From Prado023 sp963700395 (lineage in GTDB: Bacteria > Actinomycetota > Actinomycetes > S36-B12 > CAIYMF01), in assembly GCA_963700395.1 (NCBI GenBank), contig CAVOXI010000004.1, positions 62,001-126,000 of the forward strand: 64,000 nt of DNA, in the 5' to 3' direction. Positions 1 to 11,529 of this stretch are shown piece after piece. Every line of letters starts with the position of its first letter. Positions within the stretch are counted from its first letter, which is position 1. The notes under the pieces are model-generated. The model had not been told where the DNA came from and searched no databases. It saw only the letters and a program-made list of their open reading frames with translations. The position numbers and the translations under genes are program-made.

Positions 1-58
1 AGGACCTTCTTGAGCATCGTGACCTCCAGTGAGTCGGAGCGAGCCGGCTCGCACCGCG

Positions 59-132
59 TGGGCCTAAGAGGACTTGAACCTCTGACCTCTTCCTTATCAG
101 GGAAGCGCTCTAACCGTCTGAGCTATAGGCCC
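59..132 (-). tRNA. tRNA-Ile (GAT anticodon)
   Basis: The minus strand folds as a 74-nt tRNA. The 7-bp acceptor stem pairs GGGCCTA with TAGGCCC and the discriminator base is A. The T arm carries GGTTCAAGTCC, and the anticodon loop CTGATAA gives GAT. CCA is not encoded. A 14-bp palindrome, GCGAGCCGGCTCGC at 39-52, lies just downstream and may take part in processing or termination. A tRNA-Ile after gyrA and the DUF3566 gene is the usual actinobacterial arrangement. Confidence 0.96.
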
Positions 133-135
133 GCC

Positions 136-166
136 GGTACCTTCCAGCACCGTCGGAAAGGGTACC
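136..166 (-). terminator. stem-loop after the gyrase operon
   Basis: GGTACC at 136-141 pairs with GGTACC at 161-166, and the flanking TTCC/GGAA bases extend the stem imperfectly. It lies between the DUF3566 stop and the tRNA gene. There is no U-tract, so termination is inferred from position and folding only. Confidence 0.4.
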
Positions 167-195
167 CCAGCACCGCAGTGGGACCCAAACGACGC

Positions 196-984
196 TCAGT
201 CCTCCTCGGACAGCGTGATCTCGAGGCCCCCACCGATCCCGACCGACAAGTTGTACATGAATGCCATCAGGGTGCACAGGGCGGTGACGAGGACGGTCTC
301 GATGCCCGCCACGACCAGCGCGGCGCCCATGATCTTGCCGAAGTTGAGGAAGCCGGTGACGCTGGCCCCGCTCTCGCCGCCCACGTCGGTGGCGGTGCGG
401 GTGATCGCGTCGATGATCCCTGCTGAGTCCAGCGCGAACCACAGGGCAGCGGAGGCGGCCAGGATGATCACGGCAAGGGCCAGGGCGAACAGGAACGACT
501 GCTTCATCACCGACCAGGGGTCGACATGGGTCAGGTACACGCGAGCCGCGCGTGGCCCGGCCGCGGGCCGGACGGCGCTGCGAGCCACCCGGGACACGCT
601 GGTCTGCGGGCGTGGCTGCGGTGGGGCCGGGGTGGGGGGCGTGGCCTGCGCCGGCCTGGCGCCGGATTCGGTGACGACCGCGGCAGCAGCGCCGCCAGCG
701 ACCGCTGCGGAGGCCGTCGGTGCCGCCGAGGTCGAGGCGGGCGGGGCGGGGTTCGGTGCCGCGGCGGATGGCGCCGGCGACGGTGGGATGGGCGCCGCGG
801 GAGCCGGTGCGGACGCCGGCGGTGCTGGCGCGACGGGGCCCGCCGAGTGCGAGGTCACTGGGGGGATCAGGACACTGGGACGCGTCCGGACCGGATCAGG
901 GCCGGTCATCCGGGCTGCTGGACCGGGGCGGCCCACAGCACGGTCAGCGCCTGGCTGACCCTGCACATGCTCACCCATCTCCAT
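196..984 (-). CDS. DUF3566 transmembrane protein downstream of gyrA
   Basis: A 262-aa protein with a long Ala/Pro-rich, probably disordered N-terminal half (about residues 30-140). The C-terminal DUF3566 module follows, with two membrane helices near residues 170-190 and 215-240, and the tail is acidic (LSEED). The family is conserved directly after gyrA in actinobacteria; its function is unknown. The start at 984 has GAGGTGA about 8 nt upstream. An ATG two codons later, or the one at 909, are alternatives because the N-terminus is low-complexity. It is co-directional with gyrA, 75 bp away, and is likely part of the gyrB-gyrA transcript. Confidence 0.85.
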   Translation of the reverse strand: MEMGEHVQGQPGADRAVGRPGPAARMTGPDPVRTRPSVLIPPVTSHSAGPVAPAPPASAPAPAAPIPPSPAPSAAAPNPAPPASTSAAPTASAAVAGGAAAAVVTESGARPAQATPPTPAPPQPRPQTSVSRVARSAVRPAAGPRAARVYLTHVDPWSVMKQSFLFALALAVIILAASAALWFALDSAGIIDAITRTATDVGGESGASVTGFLNFGKIMGAALVVAGIETVLVTALCTLMAFMYNLSVGIGGGLEITLSEED

Positions 985-1059
985 GCTCCCGTCACCTCGG
1001 CGACCAGCCCCGATGGTATACCGCCGGGGGTGGGGCGGCCCGGCTGCGCCTCACCCGGC

Positions 1060-3674
1060 TCAGCTCTCCCCGTCGTCACCCTCGCCCGTCACGTCCTGCG
1101 GGACGTCCTCGATCAGGTCGCCCGGCATCGGGTCCAGGGCACCCTGGGCTGGTTCCGCTCCGTCCTGCGAGACCAGGATCGGGACCTCACCCTCGTGCGC
1201 CTCGTCCTCCTCGCGGAGGTCCGCGGACCGGGCGACGCCCACGACGCTGTCCCCCTCGGCGAGGTCCATCAGGGACACACCCATCGTCGCCCGACCGGTG
1301 GCCCGCACCTGGTCCACGCGGGTGCGGATCACCACGCCATTGCTCGCGATGGCATACAGCTCGTCGGACTCCTCGCAGATCAGGGCGCCCACGAGCGAGC
1401 CGCGCTGCTCCACGAGCTTCATCGCCGTGACCCCGTAGGTGTTGCGACCCTGGGTCCGCCATTCCGTGACCGAGGTCCGCTTGGCATACCCACCGTCGGT
1501 GACAGTGACGAGGTGTGACCCAGGACGTACGACCTCCATGGACAGGGCGCTGTCCCCGGGACGCAGGCGGATCCCCTGCACGCCGGAGGTCGCCCGCCCC
1601 ATCGGGCGCAGAGTTGCATCGTCGGAGCGGAACCGCACCGACGCGCCCTTGGCCGAGACGAGCATCAACTCGTCCTCGGCACTGACGAGCTGCGCGGAGA
1701 TCAGCTCGTCTCCCTCGCGCAGGTTGATCGCCGCCAGGCCGTTGGAGCGGATCGAGTCGAACTCGCGCAGCCGGCTCTTCTTGACCATCCCGTCCCGGGT
1801 GGCCAGGACGAGGTAGTCCGCAGCGGTGGCGAAGTCACGCAGGTCCAGCACCTGGGCCACGGACTCATCGGGCTGGAACGCCAGCAGGTTGGCCACGTGC
1901 TGGCCGCGGGCATCACGCCCGGCATCGGGCAGCTCGTAGCCCTTGGCCCGGTACACCCGGCCCTTGGTCGTGAAGAACAGGACCCAGTGGTGGGTCGTCG
2001 TGACGAAGAAGTGGCTCACGACATCGTCACCGCGCAGCTGGGCGCCCTTGACCCCGCGACCACCGCGGCGCTGGGCCCGGTACAGCCCGACGTCGGTGGC
2101 CTTGGCGTAGCCGCCCCTGGTCAGGGTCACGACGATGTCGCGCTCGGCGATGAGGTCCTCGTCGGTGACGTCACCCTCGTCGGCCACGATGTGGGTGCGC
2201 CGCTCGTCGCCGAACTTGGCCACGATCTCGGACAGCTCATCGCCCACGATCGTCCGCTGGCGCTGCTCGCTGGCCAGGATGGACTGGTACTCGGCGATGT
2301 CGCGCATGAGCACGTCGTAGCGCGACTGGAGCTCGTTGCGCTCCAGGGCTGCCAGCTTGCGCAGCTGCATGTCCAGGATCGCCTGGGCCTGGATCTCGTC
2401 GATCTCGAGCAGCTCGATGAGGCCGGCCTGGGCCTCGGCTGCCGAGCTGGACGCGCGGATCAGTGCGATGACCTCGTCGATGCGGTCGATCGCCTTGAGC
2501 AGCCCGCGCAGGATGTGGGCCCGTTCCTCGGCGACCCGAAGCCGGTGCGTGGTCCGCCGGCGGATCACGGTCATCTGGTGGGTGATCCAGTGCCGCACGA
2601 ACGCGTCGAGGGGCAGTGTCCGTGGGACACCGTCGACCAGGGCCACCATGTTGGCCCCGAAGGTCTCGCGCAGCTGGGTGTGCTTGTACAGCTGGTTGAG
2701 CACGACCTTGGCCACCGCGTCCTTGGACAGGATGATCTCCAGGCGCATGGTGTCGCCGCTGGACTGGTCGATGATGTCCGAGATCCCCGACATCTTGCCC
2801 TGCTTGTGCAGGTCCACGATCTTGGCCAGGAGGTTGTCCGGGTTCACCTGGTAGGGCAGCTCCGTGACGACGAGCATGGTGCGCCCACGACCGTCCTCGG
2901 TCACCTCCACCACAGCACGCATGGTGATCAGCCCGCGGCCCGTCCGGTACGCGTCCTCGATCCCGCGGCGGCCGACGATCTGGGCCCCGGTCGGGAAGTC
3001 GGGGCCCGGCACGCGCTCCATCAGGGCGGTGAGCAGTTCCTCGCGGGAGGCCTCCGGGTGCTCGAGGGCCCACATCACCCCGGAGGCGACCTCGCGCAGG
3101 TTGTGCGGGGGGATGTTGGTGGCCATGCCGACGGCGATCCCCGCCGACCCGTTGACCAGCAGGTTGGGGAACCGCGCGGGCAGGACGGTGGGCTCCTGGG
3201 TGCGGCCGTCGTAGTTCGGGATGAAGTCGACGGTCTCCTCGTCGATGTCCCGGGTCATCTCCATGGCCAGCTGGGCCAGCCGGCACTCGGTGTACCGGGA
3301 GGCGGCCGCGCCGTCATTGCCCGGCGAGCCGAAGTTGCCCTGACCCTGGACAAGTGGGTAGCGCAGCACCCAGGCCTGGGTCAGCCGGACCAGGGTGTCG
3401 TAGATGGCCAGGTCACCGTGGGGGTGGTAGTTGCCCATCACGTCGCCGACGACACGGGCAGACTTGGAGAAGTTGCGGTCCGGGCGGTAACCCCCGTCGT
3501 ACATCGCGTAGAGCACGCGCCGGTGCACGGGCTTGAGCCCGTCACGGACGTCGGGAAGGGCCCGGGACACGATGACACTCATCGCGTAGTCCAGGTAGGA
3601 GCGCTGCATCTCGACCTGCAGGTCGATGGGCTCGATCCGGCCGTGGATGCCGGGGCCGTCGGTGATCTCAGTCA

Positions 3675-3675
<1 letters not shown>
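1060..3675 (-). CDS. gyrA: DNA gyrase subunit A
   Basis: The 871-aa breakage-reunion subunit of gyrase, which introduces negative supercoils with GyrB. The catalytic tyrosine is Tyr128 in SRYTE. The GyrA-box QRRGGRG lies near residue 535 in the C-terminal wrapping domain, and the tail is acidic. The quinolone-determining region reads HPHGDLAIYD, so Leu89 occupies the position of E. coli Ser83 and M. tuberculosis Ala90, while Asp93 matches E. coli Asp87. The ATG overlaps the gyrB stop as TGATG, which implies translational coupling. Length and domains are normal for the family. Confidence 0.98.
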
Positions 3676-5633
<1,958 letters not shown>

Positions 5634-5730
5634 CTGGCAACTCCTGACTCCGGTGGGACTCCGAACGACGGCGTGGGCGGCCTGCGCGCCGCAGGGACGC
5701 ACTGCTCCGCAACCTCCGTGTGATTCCTGG

Positions 5731-5736
5731 ATTCTA
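5731..5736 (-). promoter_or_regulatory. -10 element upstream of gyrB
   Basis: TAGAAT on the minus strand lies about 98 nt before the gyrB GTG, in the 249-bp spacer between gyrB and the dciA-like gene. No convincing -35 box is visible. It implies a gyrBA leader of roughly 90 nt. Confidence 0.45.
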
Positions 5737-5882
5737 CCCTGACCAGGGCGGTTGACGGCCGGAAATCCACATAGGGCGCGCGCAGGGCGCCGAAGCATCC
5801 GGGGACGATCCCCCCCACACGCGTGCGGATCCGGGCGTTTGGAGGCGATTCTGGGTTCCGGCGGTCCCCGGAGGCGGGCCGC

Positions 5883-6536
5883 TCAGCCGTAGGTGTCCCG
5901 CGGGCCACGGCCACGGACCCGCAGCCGACCACGCGTGCGAGGCGGCGCCGGGCCGACGACCCGGATCTCGCGCACGACGCCCTGGCCCACCTGCGCCTCG
6001 ATGGCGGTCCTCAGGACGGGCAGCATGAGCCGCAACTGCTCGGCCCAGGCCGTTGAGGACGTGCGGATGAGCAGCACGCCGGACTCCGGATCGAACGACT
6101 CGGGAGTGGCGTGCTCGGCGTTGGCTGGTCCGACGATCTCCGCCCACATGCCATGCAGGCGCGCCACGTCGAGCCCGGTGCGCCACCCGTTGTCGACGAC
6201 GAGCCGCGTCCAGGCCCCTCCGATGGCCATGGGATCCCGGTCATCGGGACCCGGTCCGGAGAACCCTGCAACCGGCCGGCGGCGCCTGCGGGTGCCGGGG
6301 CGCGCCTGCCGTGGCTGGTCAGTGGCGGTCCCGCCCGTTCGGGCAGCCGACCTGACCCGGGACAGGACCGCTCGGGCGGCATCCGGCACAGCTCCGGATT
6401 GGGCCTCCACGTCCTCGGGGCCGGGCGAGCTGGGAGGCCCTCCGGCGGCCGCGGATGGAGTGCCTGCCGGGGCACCGGCGGCCGGGGTAGCAGATCCGGT
6501 GGCGGGCTCGGGCGCACCCGGTTCGGCAGGGCTCAC
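5883..6536 (-). CDS. DUF721 (DciA-like) helicase-loading protein
   Basis: A 217-aa protein whose C-terminal part (about residues 100-205) is a DUF721 domain, including MWAEIVGPANAEHATPESF and the AWAEQLRLMLPVL helix. The first 95 residues are Ala/Pro/Gly-rich and probably disordered. DciA-type DUF721 proteins load the replicative helicase DnaB in bacteria that lack DnaC/DnaI. The recF-gyrB interval is its usual place in actinobacteria. The GTG start overlaps the recF stop (GTGA), so the two are translationally coupled. Confidence 0.85.
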   Translation of the reverse strand: MSPAEPGAPEPATGSATPAAGAPAGTPSAAAGGPPSSPGPEDVEAQSGAVPDAARAVLSRVRSAARTGGTATDQPRQARPGTRRRRRPVAGFSGPGPDDRDPMAIGGAWTRLVVDNGWRTGLDVARLHGMWAEIVGPANAEHATPESFDPESGVLLIRTSSTAWAEQLRLMLPVLRTAIEAQVGQGVVREIRVVGPAPPRTRGRLRVRGRGPRDTYG

Positions 6537-7678
6537 GCCGTGCTCCCCACCAGGTCCGTGACGGCGACGGTCCGCCCCCTGAGCACCGCGGGGACGTCCT
6601 CAGGCACGGCAGCGGTGATCAGCACCTGCTCAACCTCGGCGACCGCCACGGCCAGCCGCTCACGACGATCCGCGTCGAGCTCCGCGAACACGTCATCGAG
6701 GATGAGCACCGGCTCCCCACCCGGGCCCGATTCGGCTCGGACAATGTCATAGGACGCCAGCCGGAGGGCCAAGGCCATGGACCAGGACTCCCCGTGTGAG
6801 GCGTATCCCCGCACGGGCATCCCGTGGAGCGTCACCGCCAGCTCGTCGCGGTGCGGTCCCACCAGGGTGATCCCACGCGCGAACTCCTCGTCACGTCGAG
6901 CCAGCAGGGCCTGACGGACCCGCTCGACGAGGTCGTCGCGCCCCAGTCCCTGTGCCTGGGGGACCCCGGGGACGTACTCGATGACCGCCCGGGGGTCCCG
7001 ATCCCCGGGCGCGACGGCGCGGTAGGACGCGGACAGGGGCGAGGACAGCCTCTCCACGAGCGAGGCTCGCGCGGCGATCACGTCCGCCGACAGGGCTGCC
7101 AGCTGGTCGTCCCAGATGGACAGGGTCGACTCCGCGGCGGCGCGACTGCGGGACCCGCCCCCACGCAGGGCCGAGGCTGATTTCAGCAGCGAGTTGCGCT
7201 GTCGTAGGACGCGTTCCAGGTCGGACAGGACCGCGTCGAAGCGCGGCGCAAGGGCCACGGTCAGCTCGTCGAGATACGTGCGACGCTCCCCAGGGTCACC
7301 CTTGACCAGGAACAGGTCCTCGGGGGCGAACAGCACCCGGGAAACCTGACCCAGGACATCGCGCTGCCTGGGCACAGCCGATCGGTTGAGCCGGGCCCGG
7401 TTGGCCCTCCCCGGTGTGATCTCCAGCTCGACGACGACCTCCCGGCCCCCGCGGTCGGCATGCACCCGGACCACGGCCCGCTCGGCACCCTGCCGCACCA
7501 GCGGAGCGTCGGTCGCGACCCGGTGGGAGCGCAGCGAGGAGGCGTACCCGATCGCCTCGACGAGGTTCGTCTTCCCCTGCCCGTTGGCGCCCACGAAGGT
7601 GGTCACCCCGGCGGGAAGGTCGAGCTCCACGCTCCGGTAGGACCGGAAGTCGACCAGGCCGAGGTGGGTGACGTGCAC
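6533..7678 (-). CDS. recF: DNA replication and repair protein RecF
   Basis: A 381-aa SMC-like ABC ATPase that loads RecA at single-strand gaps. The Walker A motif is GANGQGKT at residues 30-37. An LVGPHRDEL segment and the Walker B/D-loop LILDDVFAELD lie in the C-terminal third. The GTG start is separated from the dnaN stop by a single base (TAG-C-GTG), and the stop overlaps the dciA-like start, giving a tightly packed dnaN-recF-dciA unit. Length is normal. Confidence 0.97.
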   Translation of the reverse strand: MHVTHLGLVDFRSYRSVELDLPAGVTTFVGANGQGKTNLVEAIGYASSLRSHRVATDAPLVRQGAERAVVRVHADRGGREVVVELEITPGRANRARLNRSAVPRQRDVLGQVSRVLFAPEDLFLVKGDPGERRTYLDELTVALAPRFDAVLSDLERVLRQRNSLLKSASALRGGGSRSRAAAESTLSIWDDQLAALSADVIAARASLVERLSSPLSASYRAVAPGDRDPRAVIEYVPGVPQAQGLGRDDLVERVRQALLARRDEEFARGITLVGPHRDELAVTLHGMPVRGYASHGESWSMALALRLASYDIVRAESGPGGEPVLILDDVFAELDADRRERLAVAVAEVEQVLITAAVPEDVPAVLRGRTVAVTDLVGSTA

Positions 7679-7679
7679 G

Positions 7680-8822
7680 CTAGGACGGCAGGCGGACGGG
7701 CATCAGCAGGTACAGGTAGTCATCGGAGGCGTCGGCGTCGAAGCTCGTCGCGCCGGTCAGCACCGCGGGCTTGTTCGAGTTGGTGAATGCCATGTTGGTG
7801 ACGGGCTTGGAGATGGCTGCCAGGCCCTCGAGGAGATAGCCCGGGTTGAAGGCGATCCGCTCCATGGGCTCACCGGACAGGACGCACTCGATGGCGTCCA
7901 GGCCGATCGCGTCGTCCCCGGTGCCGGCCTCGAGCACGAGCTCCTGACCGTTGAAGATCATCTTCACGGCGCTCGACCGCTCGGCGACCAGCGCGACACG
8001 CTTGACCGCCTCCGTGAGGGCGGCAGTCTCGACCCGCGCCACGGTCGGCGACTCCGAGGGCAGCAGCGCCCGGTACTTGGGGAAGTCCCCCTCCAGCAGG
8101 CGTGTGGTGGTCCTGCGGTCCAGGCCCTCGATGCCGAGCAGTCCCTCGCCGACTGACGCGGACCCGAAGGCAAGGTGGACCTCGTCGGCGTGGGCCAGCG
8201 CCTTGGCCGTGTCCGCCAGGGTGCGCGCCGGAACCAGCGCGGCCGCACTGAAGTCGGGCGTCTGCGGGCTCCACGAGAACGTGCGCACAGCAAGGCGGTA
8301 GCGGTCGGTTGCGGCCAGGGTCACCTGGTCGGCGTCAACCTCGATCCGCACGCCGGTGAGGAATGGCAGCGCGTCGTCGCGCCCCGCAGCGACGGCCACC
8401 TGGGCGACCGCGCCGGCCAGGACCGTCCCTGGGACGCTGCCGCTCGGATCGGGCATCGCCGGCAGCGGCGGGTACTCCTCGGCTGGGAGCGTGGGAAGCT
8501 CGAACGACGCGCGACCGCAGCGCACCCGCAGCCGAGTCCCCTCGATCTCGATGTCCACAGGCTGCGCCGGCAGTGAGCGGGCGATGTCGACCAGGAGGCG
8601 GCCGTTGACCAGTGCGATCCCCCCGTCGGTGACGTCGGCCGAGATCTCGACCCGTCCGGAGACCTCGTAGTCGTAGCTGGCGATGGACAGCTTCGCCTCG
8701 GCACCGTCCACGCACTCGAGGCGCAGCCCCGAGAGCATGGGCAGCGCGGGTCGGGTGGGCACGGTCCTGCCAGCCCACGCCACAGCATCGGCGAACTGGT
8801 CACGGTCGACGCGGAACTTCAC
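7680..8822 (-). CDS. dnaN: DNA polymerase III beta sliding clamp
   Basis: A 380-aa processivity clamp made of three repeated clamp folds. It has the expected N-terminus MKFRVDRDQFADAV and the C-terminal LMPVR peptide. The start is GTG at 8822 with an AGGAGGAG Shine-Dalgarno sequence 4 nt upstream. It is first in the dnaN-recF-dciA run, and its upstream spacer is the presumed oriC. Confidence 0.97.
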   Translation of the reverse strand: MKFRVDRDQFADAVAWAGRTVPTRPALPMLSGLRLECVDGAEAKLSIASYDYEVSGRVEISADVTDGGIALVNGRLLVDIARSLPAQPVDIEIEGTRLRVRCGRASFELPTLPAEEYPPLPAMPDPSGSVPGTVLAGAVAQVAVAAGRDDALPFLTGVRIEVDADQVTLAATDRYRLAVRTFSWSPQTPDFSAAALVPARTLADTAKALAHADEVHLAFGSASVGEGLLGIEGLDRRTTTRLLEGDFPKYRALLPSESPTVARVETAALTEAVKRVALVAERSSAVKMIFNGQELVLEAGTGDDAIGLDAIECVLSGEPMERIAFNPGYLLEGLAAISKPVTNMAFTNSNKPAVLTGATSFDADASDDYLYLLMPVRLPS

Positions 8823-9249
8823 GAACTCCTCCTGGATGGGTCTCCTGCGGGGTCACCCTACGACGAGCCCCTGACACCGGGATGCATCGCCGCGACGACA
8901 CCAGCCTCGATGGCGGCAGTGCGGGAGCCCCTCGTCGCCGATCCGTGCGGCGTGATCGGGCACATCGTCCACAGGGGAGCTGCCACAGAGGGCGGTTGAT
9001 CGAATCATCCCCTAGTAAGTGGAGTACTCGTAGTAGGGGCTGTGGATTCTGTGGACAACCCACGTTGCCGCAGGTCCCGCCGCGTGTTCCGGCCCACAGC
9101 ACCTGTGGGCCCAGCTGGGTCGGAACCATGTCATTCGTGGAGAACGGCCATCGAGGACGTTCAACGTCAGCGCTGTCCACAGCCCGAGGGACACGCGGTG
9201 AATGACACGCCGAGCCCTCATCGCATGTCATCCACAGGGCGGTGAGTGC
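8823..9249. other. dnaA-dnaN intergenic region, putative oriC
   Basis: A 427-bp gene-free spacer between dnaN and dnaA, the usual site of oriC in actinobacteria. It contains one perfect DnaA box, TTGTCCACA on the minus strand at 9050-9058. One-mismatch boxes lie at 8965-8973 (TCGTCCACA), 9173-9181 (CTGTCCACA) and 9228-9236 (TCATCCACA), and a weaker match is at 9041-9049. The segment 9005-9040 is comparatively AT-rich and holds a near-palindrome (CCCCTA at 9009-9014 against TAGGGG at 9034-9039), a candidate unwinding element. Perfect boxes are fewer here than expected for an actinobacterial origin. Confidence 0.75.
9050..9058 (-). promoter_or_regulatory. DnaA box in oriC
   Basis: A perfect TTGTCCACA (the actinobacterial consensus form) on the minus strand, the only exact match in the dnaA-dnaN spacer. 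Confidence 0.75.
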
Positions 9250-10674
9250 TCACCGGGTGGCTGCGGAGACCCGGATTCGAGCAGTGAGATCCATGACGGA
9301 GTTGTAGAGCGAGCGGCGCTCGGCCATGAGCGTGCGGATCTTCCGGTCGGCGTGCATGACCGTCGTGTGGTCGCGGCCGCCGAAGAGCTCGCCGATCTTG
9401 GGCAGCGACAGGTCGGTCAGCTCGCGGCACAGGTACATGGCGACCTGGCGCGCGGTGACCAGGGTTCGCGAGCGGGACTGCCCAGTCAGGTCGTCGATGG
9501 TCACGGAATAGAACTTGGCGGTCTCGAGCATGATCGCCGGGGCGGTGATCTCCGGTCCGGCCTCGTTCGGGATGACGTTGCGCAGGACCTCCTCGGCGAG
9601 GCTGAGGTCCACCGGGCGCTTGCTCAGGCTGGCGAAGGCCGTCACACGGATGAGGGCCCCCTCCAGCTCGCGGATGTTCCGGGAGATCTTGCTCGCGATG
9701 TACTCCAGGACGTCGGCCGGGACGGTGATCCCCTCCTGGTCGGTCTTGCGGCGCAGGATCGCGATCCGGGTCTCGAGGTCGGGAGGCTGGATGTCGGTGG
9801 TGAGCCCCCAGCCGAACCGAGTGCGCATGCGGTCCTCGAAGTCCTTGAGGCGGTTCGGCGCGATGTCCGAGGTGATGACGATCTGCTTGTTGGCGTTGTG
9901 CAGCGTGTTGAAGGTGTGGAAGAACTCCTCCTGGGTCTGCACCTTCCCCGACAGGAACTGGATGTCGTCGACGAGCAGCACGTCCACGTCGCGGTAGCGG
10001 CGCTGGAACTGCAGCGCGGCATCGTCACGGATCGAGTTGATGAACTCGTTGGTGAACTCCTCGCTGGAGACATAGCGGACCCGGGTGCCGGAGTAGAGCA
10101 TCTGCGTGTAGTGCCCGATCGCATGCAGGAGGTGGGTCTTGCCGAGGCCGGACTCGCCGTAGATGACCAGCGGGTTGTAGCTGCGAGCCGGCTGCTCCGC
10201 GACCGCCACGGCAGCCGCGTGGGCGAATCGGTTGCTCGCGCCGGCCACGAAGGTGTCGAAGGTGTACCGCGGGTTCAGTCGCGCCGACTGCTCCATCTTC
10301 ACCTCGGCGGCCCGGGCCGCAGGGCGCACGACGGGTTGTGGGGACGTCGGATCGGTCGGCCGATCGGCGTAGGTCGAGTCCGCCCAGATGTCGGCCAGGT
10401 CGTCATCGACGTCCAGGGATGGGTCGACGGTCACGGCGAGGCTGATCTCCCGACCCAGGAGGGCCGCCAGGGATTGCTCGATCGGCGGTCGCAGGTGGGA
10501 CTCGAGGACATCCTTGGCGAACGGATTGGGGGCGGCCAGGACGGCCACGCTGCCGTAGACGTTCACCAGGCGACTGAGCTGCAGGAACGCCCGATGGGAG
10601 CGGCTCAGGGCTGTGCTGTCCAGCGAGCTGATCGCGCTGGCCCAGATGTCCGCCGGGTCTGCAGTGTCATCCAC
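9250..10674 (-). CDS. dnaA: chromosomal replication initiator DnaA
   Basis: A 474-aa AAA+ initiator that binds DnaA boxes and melts oriC. Domain I covers about residues 1-85 and a short linker runs to about 130. Walker A is GESGLGKT at 173-180 and Walker B is VLLVDDIQF at 232-240. The domain IV DNA-binding signature ends in DHTTVMHA at 435-442. The linker domain II is short compared with Streptomyces DnaA. The start is GTG at 10674 with GAGGT upstream. It is divergent from rpmH. Confidence 0.98.
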   Translation of the reverse strand: MDDTADPADIWASAISSLDSTALSRSHRAFLQLSRLVNVYGSVAVLAAPNPFAKDVLESHLRPPIEQSLAALLGREISLAVTVDPSLDVDDDLADIWADSTYADRPTDPTSPQPVVRPAARAAEVKMEQSARLNPRYTFDTFVAGASNRFAHAAAVAVAEQPARSYNPLVIYGESGLGKTHLLHAIGHYTQMLYSGTRVRYVSSEEFTNEFINSIRDDAALQFQRRYRDVDVLLVDDIQFLSGKVQTQEEFFHTFNTLHNANKQIVITSDIAPNRLKDFEDRMRTRFGWGLTTDIQPPDLETRIAILRRKTDQEGITVPADVLEYIASKISRNIRELEGALIRVTAFASLSKRPVDLSLAEEVLRNVIPNEAGPEITAPAIMLETAKFYSVTIDDLTGQSRSRTLVTARQVAMYLCRELTDLSLPKIGELFGGRDHTTVMHADRKIRTLMAERRSLYNSVMDLTARIRVSAATR

Positions 10675-11002
10675 GGGTGAACCTCTTTCTTCGCTGTGCG
10701 TCGCGACGCCACGTTCCTACCGCGGACAACCCGGCGAACCTATGCCCGCGGGGCGGTTGCCTGCAAGAGTTTTCCACAGGTTCCCCGGGTGCCCCGACCA
10801 GCGTCCGAACGCCCTCCAGGAGCAGCGGCCACCGGCGTGTGGGACCGGACGGTCAGGTGATCGACAGCAGATCGTGCACGCGCGTTTGACCCGTGCTCAG
10901 GCTGTTGCGTACCTTAGTACCCAGGAAGAGGTCCGCCCGGCCAGTGGTGACCATGCAGAGAGCTCTTCGCCCGAGATCACCCAGCCGCAAGGATGAGACG
11001 CC
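10675..11002. other. dnaA-rpmH divergent spacer
   Basis: A 328-bp gene-free spacer between the divergent dnaA and rpmH genes. It holds the rpmH promoter and one DnaA box with a single mismatch, TTTTCCACA at 10770-10778, which could mediate dnaA autoregulation. I see no other structured element. Confidence 0.6.
10886..10915 (+). promoter_or_regulatory. rpmH promoter
   Basis: TTGACC (-35) and TACCTT (-10) are separated by 18 bp, about 90 nt before the rpmH ATG. This is a good match to a housekeeping sigma promoter and fits the rule that rpmH-rnpA is strongly transcribed. Confidence 0.6.
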
Positions 11003-11137
11003 ATGAAGCGCACTTTCCAGCCGAACAACCGTCGGCGCGCCCGTACGCACGGGTTCCGGACCCGCATGAGCACCAGGGCTGGACGTGCCGTGCTCGCCGC
11101 ACGCCGCGGCAAGGGTCGCACGCGCATCTCGGCATAG
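11003..11137 (+). CDS. rpmH: 50S ribosomal protein L34
   Basis: A 44-aa, very basic protein that begins MKRTFQPNNRRRARTHGF and ends in GRTRISA, a full-length L34. The ATG follows AAGGATGAG, which serves as the ribosome binding site. It is first in rpmH-rnpA-yidD-yidC-jag-rsmG, the conserved run next to oriC. Confidence 0.97.
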   Translation: MKRTFQPNNRRRARTHGFRTRMSTRAGRAVLAARRGKGRTRISA

Positions 11138-11151
11138 TCGCCGAGCCGTTC

Positions 11152-11529
11152 GTGCTGCCCGGGCGCCGAAGGATCCGGCACGCGCAGGACTTCCGGGTCG
11201 TGATGCGGGCGGGCTCCCGTGCTGCCTGCCGCACCCTCGTGGTGCATGCGCACGCCTCTGATTCCCCGAATCCGGCCCGAGCCGGGTTCATCGTGGGTCG
11301 GGCGGTGGGCGGTTCCGTGGTCCGCACTCGGGTGACTCGCCAGTTGCGGCACCTGATGGCGGCATACCTCGAGGACATGCCGACCGGGACCGACGTCGTC
11401 GTGAGGGCGCTGCCCTCGTCCGCCACGGCGACGCATTCGGAGTTGGACCGCGACCTGGCCTCCGGGATTCGCAGAGCCCTGACCAAGATGGGACATGAGG
11501 CTGGGACGGCACCGGTGATGTCCCAGTGA
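11152..11529 (+). CDS. rnpA: ribonuclease P protein component
   Basis: A 125-aa basic protein that assists the RNase P RNA in tRNA 5' maturation. The N-terminus LPGRRRIRHAQDFR and the RNR-like helix around VVRTRVTRQLRHLM match the family. I chose GTG at 11152, 14 nt after the rpmH stop, because the reading frame upstream runs through rpmH in another frame. The stop overlaps the yidD start. Confidence 0.92.
   Translation: MLPGRRRIRHAQDFRVVMRAGSRAACRTLVVHAHASDSPNPARAGFIVGRAVGGSVVRTRVTRQLRHLMAAYLEDMPTGTDVVVRALPSSATATHSELDRDLASGIRRALTKMGHEAGTAPVMSQ

Noticed and set aside
10993..11151. N-terminal extension of RnpA through rpmH
   Set aside because: The frame overlaps rpmH in a different frame, and the family N-terminus starts at 11152.
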